The translations under genes and the position numbers were made by a program. A stretch of 64,000 bases of DNA from Pseudanabaena sp. ABRG5-3 (GTDB lineage: Bacteria > Cyanobacteriota > Cyanobacteriia > Pseudanabaenales > Pseudanabaenaceae). How positions within the stretch are numbered: the stretch's first letter is position 1; every line of letters begins with the position of its first letter. The DNA is taken from contig NZ_AP017561.1 of assembly GCF_003967015.1 (NCBI RefSeq), forward strand, positions 1-64,000, given 5' to 3'. Below the pieces are notes generated by a model. The model was not told where the DNA came from and did not search any database. It worked only from the letters and a program-made list of their open reading frames with translations. Of the stretch, positions 57,784 through 64,000 are shown one piece after another.

Positions 57784-60300
57784 TCACTCTTCAGCCCTTA
57801 ATCTAGAACGACAATCTTCTAAATTTTCTCTTACTTTAACTGTATTAGGATGTTCCTCGCCCCAAATTATTTGACAAAGCCCTAAAGCCTCTATATATAA
57901 AGGTTCTGCTTCATCATAACGACATTCAAGACAATAACTTTTTGCTAAATTATTAAGACTATAAGCAATATCTGGATGATCATTGTTTAGAAGATTTCTT
58001 TGTAATTCTAAAGCCTGTTTATAAAGAGGAGTAGCCTCATTGTAATGTTCTTGATGAAAATGTAATTCTGCCAGATCATAGATATTTCTTGCGACATCAG
58101 GATGTTCTTCACCTAATAATCTTTTCCTCATTGCTAAAGCTTGAAGAAACAAAGGTTCAGCTTCTTCATATTTGCCTTGACTTGAGTAGAGAGTAGCTAA
58201 ATTATTGAGACTAAATGCGACATAAGGATGTTCTTCACCTAATAATCTTTTCCTCATTGCTAAAGCTTGAAGAAACAAAGGTTCAGCTTCTTCATATTTG
58301 CCTTGACTTGAGTAGAGAGAAGCTAATTCATTAAGGCTCAATGCGACATAAGGATGTTCTTCGCCTAATAATCTTTTCCTCATTGCTAAAGCTTGAAGAA
58401 ACAAAGGTTCAGCTTCTTCATATTTGCCTTGACTTGAGTAGTGAGTAGCTAACTCATTGAGGCTAAATGCGACATCAGGATGTTCTTCACCTAATAATCT
58501 TTTCCTCATTGCTAAAGCTTGAAGAAACAAAGGTTCAGCTTCTTCATATTTGCCTTGAATTGAGTAGAGAGTAGCTAAATTATTGAGGCTAAATGTGACA
58601 TCAGGATGTTCTTCACCTAATAATCTTTTCCTCATTGCTAAAGCTTGAAGATGCAAAGGTTCAGATTCTTCATATTTGCCTTGATCGCAGTAGAGAGAAG
58701 CTAAATTATCGAGGCTCTCAGCAATATCAGGATGTTCTTCACCTAAAATTTGCTTTCTAATTTCTAATGCTCGTTCAAAAAAGACTTTAGTTTGCTTATA
58801 ATTTCCTTGATCAGAATAAATAATCCCCAAATCATTAATACCTAATGCCATATCAACATGATTAGTTCCATACCGATTTTCCCCGATTTTTTGATATTGA
58901 TGTAGCCAAGGTTTAGCTTCTTCATATAACCCTTGCCCATGATAAAACCAACTTAATCGAATAAAAGGTTTAAGCAATTCCTCATCTGTAAGATAATCTA
59001 TCAAATTATTGGTGATTTCCTTTAAATGAGGGACAATCTCACTGGCAGCTTCAACAATATTTAAAGAAGGTTCAAAACAAATTAATTCAGTTTCAGTAAG
59101 CATCAATTTTACGAAAGCCTGTTTAGCTCCTTCTTTTTCTGTTAAATCCTCTAATCTATCTCGTAAAAATTCCCGTATTAACTGATGTAAACCAAAGGTT
59201 TCTTGTCCTTTTAATAATGAGCGCTTTAGTAAATCTGTTCTCAATTTCCGTAGCTCGATCTTGTTAAAATCTTCTCCTAACCAATTTTGATACAACCTCT
59301 CTACTAACTGCCAATCAATCGGAGATAAAGCAAAAATACTCAAGACACAAGCTAATAATCGTACTTTCTGATCTAACTTTTGCCAACTCAAATTAAGAGC
59401 ATCTCTTAACCCAAATCGACCTGTCATTGCCGCATAATTTGCGTCTTCTAATGCGGGATGTTGTAGACGTATTTCTTGCAATTCCTCTAACATTTCAGCC
59501 AAAGTTAGTCTTTCATCTGCCACATACCGCCCTATCAACTCTAACCCCAAAGGCAAATAACCTAACCATTCACAGATTTTCTTAGCATCTTCTAATTTTG
59601 CTTGTATTTTGTCCTTACCAATCAAAAACTCTAGTAATTCTATAGCTGCATTGGGTTGTAATATTTCTAAATCTAAAGATTCAATAGGATCATGAAATTT
59701 TAATCGGCTAGTCAGTAATGCCTTGAATCGAGAGTTTTCAGGTAAATAAGGTTGTACTTCCTGTTGATAGTCTATGACATCATCAATTACTAATAAAACC
59801 TCACCGTGCATCCATTGTCGCCAACAAGTAGCTACCTGTGCTTCTAAACTTACTCCATCAGGAATAACAATATTATCAAACTGACAACGGGCAAATTCCA
59901 CTAATTTAATCGCAAAATCTCTAGCTGGAAACCAACCCACGCCCCCCTGATATGTGGTTAGATATTTTCTAGCATATTGAATCGCTAATTCAGTTTTACC
60001 CACGCCTCCCATTCCCGTCACCGCCGCAGTAATCGCAACTTGGGAATTATTTTTTAATAATTGATGAAGTCTATCTAAATCATCCTCTCGCCCTTTAAAC
60101 TGTTCTGCTACAATTCCCCTACGACCTAAATTCTCATATACTCTTTCAACTTTGACGGTTACAGATTGCTGAGTTTCTGATTCAGCCTGACTTTTCTCAA
60201 TATGAATCGATCCATCCTGAGAAAAAACAACCCGATTATTGTCGCCAGAGATAGTTACATCTAGCTTATCTTTACCAATTTGTTCAGAAGGATTATTCAT
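57784..60300 (-). CDS. NLR-like STAND NTPase with kinesin-light-chain TPRs
   Basis: 838 residues. N-terminal residues 14-34 form a short motif (VTISGDNNRVVFSQDGSIHI) shared with the C-terminus of the caspase encoded just upstream. The NB-ARC NTPase has a P-loop TGMGGVGKT (95-103), Walker B VLLVIDDV (168-175), LLTSR and GLPL-like LPLGLEL. The C-terminal ~400 residues are TPRs of the kinesin-light-chain type, five of them nearly identical. This is the plan of NLR immune receptors: TPR sensor, NTPase switch and an N-terminal signalling tip that recruits an effector. The caspase stop is 6 bases from the ATG, so they form one operon. Confidence 0.88.
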   Translation of the reverse strand: MNNPSEQIGKDKLDVTISGDNNRVVFSQDGSIHIEKSQAESETQQSVTVKVERVYENLGRRGIVAEQFKGREDDLDRLHQLLKNNSQVAITAAVTGMGGVGKTELAIQYARKYLTTYQGGVGWFPARDFAIKLVEFARCQFDNIVIPDGVSLEAQVATCWRQWMHGEVLLVIDDVIDYQQEVQPYLPENSRFKALLTSRLKFHDPIESLDLEILQPNAAIELLEFLIGKDKIQAKLEDAKKICEWLGYLPLGLELIGRYVADERLTLAEMLEELQEIRLQHPALEDANYAAMTGRFGLRDALNLSWQKLDQKVRLLACVLSIFALSPIDWQLVERLYQNWLGEDFNKIELRKLRTDLLKRSLLKGQETFGLHQLIREFLRDRLEDLTEKEGAKQAFVKLMLTETELICFEPSLNIVEAASEIVPHLKEITNNLIDYLTDEELLKPFIRLSWFYHGQGLYEEAKPWLHQYQKIGENRYGTNHVDMALGINDLGIIYSDQGNYKQTKVFFERALEIRKQILGEEHPDIAESLDNLASLYCDQGKYEESEPLHLQALAMRKRLLGEEHPDVTFSLNNLATLYSIQGKYEEAEPLFLQALAMRKRLLGEEHPDVAFSLNELATHYSSQGKYEEAEPLFLQALAMRKRLLGEEHPYVALSLNELASLYSSQGKYEEAEPLFLQALAMRKRLLGEEHPYVAFSLNNLATLYSSQGKYEEAEPLFLQALAMRKRLLGEEHPDVARNIYDLAELHFHQEHYNEATPLYKQALELQRNLLNNDHPDIAYSLNNLAKSYCLECRYDEAEPLYIEALGLCQIIWGEEHPNTVKVRENLEDCRSRLRAEE
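58101..58740. repeat. 126-bp tandem repeats encoding near-identical TPRs
   Basis: The string GATGTTCTTC recurs at 58101, 58227, 58353, 58479, 58605 and 58731, exactly 126 bases apart. Five units are almost identical at DNA level, with the sixth diverging after 12 bases. Each codes for 42 residues (one TPR). Such identity points to recent expansion or gene conversion. Confidence 0.92.
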
Positions 60301-60306
60301 GATCGG

Positions 60307-61281
60307 CTATTGATTTTTAATATTAATTGTTCCCGATTGAGAAAAAATAACATCATTTCTATCACCAGAAATATCGATCTGTTGATAATCTCTTCCAACT
60401 ATAATTTGATTAATTTTCTCTCTTGCCTCAGATTCTACCTCATCCCAACCCTTCTCAGACAAACCCTTACCACCCCGCAACATCGCGATCGCAAAATCAC
60501 CCGTATCAAAATCAAAATGCGGCGTTTGGTCGCGATTGTAAACCTGTCGCGTTGTCTCAGGCACAGACCTACCCAAATAATTCATCAAATTAGAAACCCG
60601 CACCACGTGATCGCCAGCCTGATTACCCGCCCCCTGCAACGCCTCCAAAAAGTGAAACGTATAGATACTCAGCGATTGATCCTTGAGAATCCATGACTCC
60701 TGATGTCCCTCCGAAGAAGTAAACACAACCCTGCCCTTACCCCGTTTCAGATCCTCAATTAACCCTTTAGAAAAGGCAACACGCTCAAACCCATCAAACT
60801 CATCCATTAACTCGGCATCAGCATCCTTAGAAGTCGCCATTCCCGCCGCATGACAGCTATCAATCACAACCAAAAACCTTTCAGCCTCAATCTCGCGTAT
60901 CACATTTGTAAATACTTCAGCCGACAAAGCCGACTCAGCCAACTTAGTAGGCTTCACATCATGCTGTAGCAAATAGTAGCGATTATCAGACTTATCAACC
61001 CATCCATGCCCCGAATAATAAACGATTGCTGTAGCCTCACGGTCAGATTCCACCTTTCCCTTCAGCCAATTCAAACCCTGTAAAATGCCATTACGAGTAG
61101 CTTCTGCATTATTCAGTACCCGAATCTGCTCTTGAGGATAACCACAAAGATCTCGATCAGTTAGCGCCCCATAAATCGCTTGTGTATCCTTAACCGTTAC
61201 AGGCAAAGAAAACTTTTCATATTGTGACCGACCCACACCAATCAACAAAGCATAGCCATGATTAAACGTTTCAGCCATCAT
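60307..61281 (-). CDS. Caspase-like protease (peptidase C14)
   Basis: 324 residues. The caspase/metacaspase dyad is present: YYSGHG with H92 and VVIDSCHAAG with C143, and the p20-type core spans about 5-250. A C-terminal stretch (DISGDRNDVIFSQSGTINI, 303-321) matches the N-terminal tip of the NLR-like protein encoded 6 bases downstream. This suggests that the active NLR templates assembly of the caspase through this short motif, causing proteolysis and cell death (inference). Related pairs are known in cyanobacteria, some with amyloid-like signalling motifs. It may cleave itself or cellular proteins. Confidence 0.9.
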   Translation of the reverse strand: MMAETFNHGYALLIGVGRSQYEKFSLPVTVKDTQAIYGALTDRDLCGYPQEQIRVLNNAEATRNGILQGLNWLKGKVESDREATAIVYYSGHGWVDKSDNRYYLLQHDVKPTKLAESALSAEVFTNVIREIEAERFLVVIDSCHAAGMATSKDADAELMDEFDGFERVAFSKGLIEDLKRGKGRVVFTSSEGHQESWILKDQSLSIYTFHFLEALQGAGNQAGDHVVRVSNLMNYLGRSVPETTRQVYNRDQTPHFDFDTGDFAIAMLRGGKGLSEKGWDEVESEAREKINQIIVGRDYQQIDISGDRNDVIFSQSGTINIKNQ

Positions 61282-61322
61282 CTTTGACCCATCAACTGGC
61301 TTTTATTTTAAACTAAATCAAC

Positions 61323-61344
61323 GTAGAATAGTACGTACATCTAC
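61323..61344. promoter_or_regulatory. Possible operator between caspase and antitoxin genes
   Basis: GTAGA and TCTAC arms flank the palindrome GTACGTAC in the 131-base gap between divergent genes. Autoregulated antitoxins often bind such sites. The arms are slightly off centre, so this is weak. Confidence 0.3.
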
Positions 61345-61412
61345 AACCATTCTCCAAAAACAATCACCACAATTTTCCCACACGCTCAAAACTAACTGTT
61401 GACAAAAAAACT

Positions 61413-61871
61413 ATGAACTCCATTTACTCAGATGAACTAGTCACAGCCACCGAGCTAAATCGTCAACCAGGCAGAATCTTAGACAAAGCCCTAGAACATC
61501 CCATCACAATTACCCGCAACGACCAATCCTTTGCCCTACTGCGCCGAGAAGACGTAGCTCTATTTGTAAAAACTGCCCAACATAGCCGCGAAATTGTCGA
61601 ACTTCTCAATACAGCCTTCCGTTTATTGCTAAACCAAAAAATTGGCGCAGAGCATCCCTATGGTTGGCTTGGAGTATTTGACGCAGACGAATTGAATGAA
61701 TTTATTAACGAAGTGATCTCAGCCTATCGCTCAGTTGCCTTACAAGAAACAAAAAATTTCGACAAAGCATGGAATGAATTAGAAGCAATTATCCATGAAT
61801 GGTATGAGAGCGCCTTAGCAATTACAAATCCAGACTTAGAAGCAGCCTTTACTCAAATCAAGCAATCTTGA
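61413..61871 (+). CDS. Phd-type antitoxin-like protein
   Basis: 152 residues. The N-terminal 55 have the Phd/YefM layout: VTATELNRQPGRILDKAL, then PITITRNDQSFALLRREDV, a DNA-binding strand-helix unit. The C-terminal helical part is longer than in typical antitoxins and would wrap the toxin. The stop is one base before the toxin ATG. It should bind its own promoter region and neutralise the downstream RelE-like protein. Confidence 0.78.
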   Translation: MNSIYSDELVTATELNRQPGRILDKALEHPITITRNDQSFALLRREDVALFVKTAQHSREIVELLNTAFRLLLNQKIGAEHPYGWLGVFDADELNEFINEVISAYRSVALQETKNFDKAWNELEAIIHEWYESALAITNPDLEAAFTQIKQS

Positions 61872-61872
61872 T

Positions 61873-62262
61873 ATGTCAGAAAACATCACCGAAGAGATAA
61901 ATGAAAATATCGAACCACCAGAAGTAAAGCTGACAACTCCTGATTCACCTGAAACTTCTAATACACCCAAGATAGAAACTATTTGGCTAGTAGCAGCTAA
62001 AAATCGTCGCGTAAATCGAGACTGGGAAGCCTTAATCCAGCGAAATCCTGAAAACGCTAGACGTTGCTACAAAGACCTAGAGACAGCAGCAATAACGAGA
62101 CAGCCTGGACGGGTATTTCCGTTAAAAGGCAAAAAATATAGAGGTGTATGGGAATATGAAGTAACTGGGGGAGATAGAGTGTTTTATGTTCCCGATGAAA
62201 CTCAATTAAAAGTAGTTGTTTTCTACGCTGGAAAGCATATTCAACCTGCTCCTACACCTTAA
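61873..62262 (+). CDS. RelE-like toxin
   Basis: 129 residues. An acidic, disordered N-terminus (1-40) precedes a RelE/ParE-type core: RDWEALIQRNPENARRCYKDL (helices), PGRVFPLKGKKYRGVWEYEV, GDRVFYVPDE, KVVVFYAGKH. The arginine and tyrosine residues of the mRNA-cutting surface are plausible but not assured. Paired with the Phd-like antitoxin as a stabilisation or defence module. The acidic N-terminal extension is unusual. Confidence 0.78.
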   Translation: MSENITEEINENIEPPEVKLTTPDSPETSNTPKIETIWLVAAKNRRVNRDWEALIQRNPENARRCYKDLETAAITRQPGRVFPLKGKKYRGVWEYEVTGGDRVFYVPDETQLKVVVFYAGKHIQPAPTP

Positions 62263-62276
62263 TCATGTCCTGCTTA

Positions 62277-64000
62277 TCAAGACAACTTTTTCGGACTAGG
62301 CTTAGCCACTTTACTCGATGATCGCTTTAGCTTTCCCTGAGTAGTTTTCTTCTCCTTACTCGTTGAAGCTTTACCCAAATTCGGCTTAGCCGCCTCATCC
62401 AGATCACCAAACTTTTTCGACCACCACTTCTCCTGAGAAGACCAGAAAAAGACCACATCCGCATGATCCTTGCGTTGCCGCGCCTGAACATCCGCACACT
62501 TCAACATCACCTTATCCACACCATCCTTAGTATAGGGAAACTTAGCCAAAGGCTTACCACAGACAGGACAAGCAAAACTAGTAACCTCCGCCGTCACTGC
62601 ATTCTCACCCTTCGGTTGAGGAATCTCCCACTGATTACGGCGATCGCTCCAAAACATCACCAGATTCTCACAGCCATGCTCACACTTGAGAAAATGCCCA
62701 CCACTCACCTTCTTAGAAGGAATCTTACTGAGAGGATGATTACAAGCAGGACAAGCCACATCCGAAAGCTCATTTTTGCGATCGCTTGGCTGTAAATCCG
62801 CACCGAGATTCGTATAAGCCCGCGCCAACATCGGCTGAAAATAAGACTGATGCCAACCAATCAAATAACTCTGCCACTCCAACTTACCCACCGAGATTTC
62901 ATCCAAAGTCGTCTCCATCCCTGCGGTAAAATCGGCTCTGAGTAGATCGGGAAAAGTTTTATGCAACACATCATCCGTAGACATCCCCAAAGCCGAAGGT
63001 TCGAGAACCTTACCCTTGAGTAACACATAGGTTCTATCCTTTAGCGTCTTGACGATCGCCGCAAACGTACTCGGTCTACCCACACCCTGACGCTCTAACA
63101 CCTGTACTAACTTCGCCTCGCTATACCGAGCAGGAGGCTGAGTTTGTTTCTGAGTAAACCCTGCATTCGCCAAAGCCAAGGTCTGACCGCTTGTTAAAGC
63201 AGGAATATGTTTATCCTTACTCAAATCATTCCAATAGCGCGTATAACCCGCAAAGGTGAGAATACTGCCCCTAGTCTGCCAGAGCGTCGAACCAGCTTGA
63301 ATAATCACCCGACTTTTTTGAATCAAAGCATTCGCACATTGAGAAGCCACGGCTCTGCGCCAGATTAACTCATAGAGTTGATGTTGTTTGGCACTGAGAT
63401 GGTCTCTTACCGTTTTTGGAGTAATACTCAAATATGTAGGACGAATCGCTTCATGGGCAGATTGAGCATTCGCCTGTTCGCGATGACGAGTAGTTTTCTT
63501 AGGCACATTATCAGGATCGTGTTTTGATAGCCATTCCTTCACCTCAGCACAAAACTCAGGCGCTAAGCTAGTGCTATCAGTGCGGTGATAGGTAATCAAA
63601 CCCTTACGACCGTTCGGTAAATCGACACCCTCAAATAACTCTTGAGCCACCTTCATTGTCTCTTCAGGCGATAGCCCTAATCTCACAGAAGCAGCTTGCT
63701 GGAGCGAACTGGTGATGAAAGGCGGCAATGGTGATTTCTGAGCAGTGACACCCGTAGCTTCACGAACAACATGGGGATGATTACGCGCCACTTGAATAAT
63801 TCTTGCAGCTTCTGCTTCTGACAATACTCGTTTTGACTCAACCGTGGATTCCGCATTCACTTCCGCCGCATCATCGGTGACATCCTGATCGTCAAGCACA
63901 GGTTCAATCTCACTACTACCCGCATAAAAAGCGGTGAAGCCTTCAGCATATTCCGTCCATACCGACCAGTAAGTAATCGGTACAAAGGCATTAATCTCCC
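62277..64000 (-). CDS. topA: DNA topoisomerase I, 5' part beyond window
   Basis: Partial: the frame remains open to base 64000, so the start and TOPRIM domain lie outside. The part present has the catalytic Tyr motif GLITYHRTDSTS, the EAIRPT motif, and GRPSTFAAIVKTL and FTAGMETTLDEI of type IA topoisomerases. Two zinc-finger-like repeats (CPACNHPL and CPVCGKPL) and a Lys/Ser-rich basic tail follow. The enzyme relaxes negative supercoils. The unusual finger and tail composition hints at an element-borne version, but a chromosomal topA cannot be excluded. It converges on the RelE-like gene with a 14-base gap. Confidence 0.88.
   Translation of the reverse strand, partial: EINAFVPITYWSVWTEYAEGFTAFYAGSSEIEPVLDDQDVTDDAAEVNAESTVESKRVLSEAEAARIIQVARNHPHVVREATGVTAQKSPLPPFITSSLQQAASVRLGLSPEETMKVAQELFEGVDLPNGRKGLITYHRTDSTSLAPEFCAEVKEWLSKHDPDNVPKKTTRHREQANAQSAHEAIRPTYLSITPKTVRDHLSAKQHQLYELIWRRAVASQCANALIQKSRVIIQAGSTLWQTRGSILTFAGYTRYWNDLSKDKHIPALTSGQTLALANAGFTQKQTQPPARYSEAKLVQVLERQGVGRPSTFAAIVKTLKDRTYVLLKGKVLEPSALGMSTDDVLHKTFPDLLRADFTAGMETTLDEISVGKLEWQSYLIGWHQSYFQPMLARAYTNLGADLQPSDRKNELSDVACPACNHPLSKIPSKKVSGGHFLKCEHGCENLVMFWSDRRNQWEIPQPKGENAVTAEVTSFACPVCGKPLAKFPYTKDGVDKVMLKCADVQARQRKDHADVVFFWSSQEKWWSKKFGDLDEAAKPNLGKASTSKEKKTTQGKLKRSSSKVAKPSPKKLS

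Noticed and set aside
58101-58740. Regular repeats as a possible CRISPR array
   Set aside because: The 126-bp period is a multiple of three inside one open frame and encodes TPRs; there are no short repeats with unique spacers.
1-64000. tRNA or rRNA genes
   Set aside because: I looked for conserved rRNA stretches and for tRNA T-arm GGTTCRANYCC patterns in intergenic regions and saw no convincing case; a covariance search (tRNAscan-SE) would settle this.

Overview
The DNA looks cyanobacterial. GCGATCGC-type palindromes recur in most genes, and the protein families include a CyRepA1-type plasmid replication protein, Uma2 nucleases, and caspase and NLR-like signalling proteins. A Pseudanabaena-like filamentous host is possible, but I cannot fix the genus. 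The window mixes a large mobilisable plasmid or integrated element (about 1,000-46,000) with genes usually found on chromosomes (the HAD phosphatase at the left edge; mfd at 52,702-56,043). Whether it is a megaplasmid or a chromosome with an integrated element cannot be decided from the sequence.

Layout. (1) 1-780: HAD phosphatase. (2) 1,009-17,662: a core of plasmid information-processing genes. Two paralogous large proteins (1,251-6,140 and 7,858-10,224) carry both halves of the double-psi beta-barrel catalytic centre of RNA polymerases (paired lysines, then DFDGD). They most resemble the single-chain RdRP/QDE-1/YonO branch, and they are the most striking content of the window. Next come a methyltransferase-like protein and a SNF2 helicase, the two halves of a protein family usually fused, separated by a cyclase and a JAMM protease gene. 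(3) 17,671-25,715: a conflict/defence island. It has a TIR plus membrane protein pair, an HSP90 fused to a nucleotide-processing effector-like domain, a paralogue of that domain with its key Glu replaced, a TPR protein, a TIR-like protein and a vWA protein. (4) 25,829-29,207: Sak4-like ATPase, SSB, histidine phosphatase and small unknowns, often separated by strong hairpins. (5) 29,349-33,310: a PRTRC-like ubiquitin-type cassette, broken by a precise IS256-family insertion in the E2 gene and by truncation of the JAB gene. (6) 33,399-37,324: an AT-rich restriction-modification cassette, followed by a truncated replication gene. (7) 38,197-45,890: LysM protein, a five-HTH protein, a ParA-like gene split by an IS5-family element, a probable oriT, MobC and a MOBP relaxase. 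(8) 46,466-52,489: a 2,007-residue Avs-like nuclease-STAND protein. (9) 52,702-57,516: mfd, an HNH cassette flanked by copies of the mfd 5' end, and Uma2. (10) 57,784-62,262: a caspase-NLR pair sharing a short terminal motif, then a toxin-antitoxin pair. (11) 62,277-64,000: topoisomerase I, partial.

How the parts fit. The mobilisation genes can move the element if a helper conjugation system is present. The ATPase, SSB, helicase and topoisomerase suggest autonomous DNA processing. The two polymerase-like proteins could transcribe or prime element DNA. Several strong hairpins stand 15-30 bases upstream of start codons in the polymerase/helicase region, which would suit unusual transcription control (inference). 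The defence genes form at least four separate systems, and several junctions are recent enough to be read exactly.
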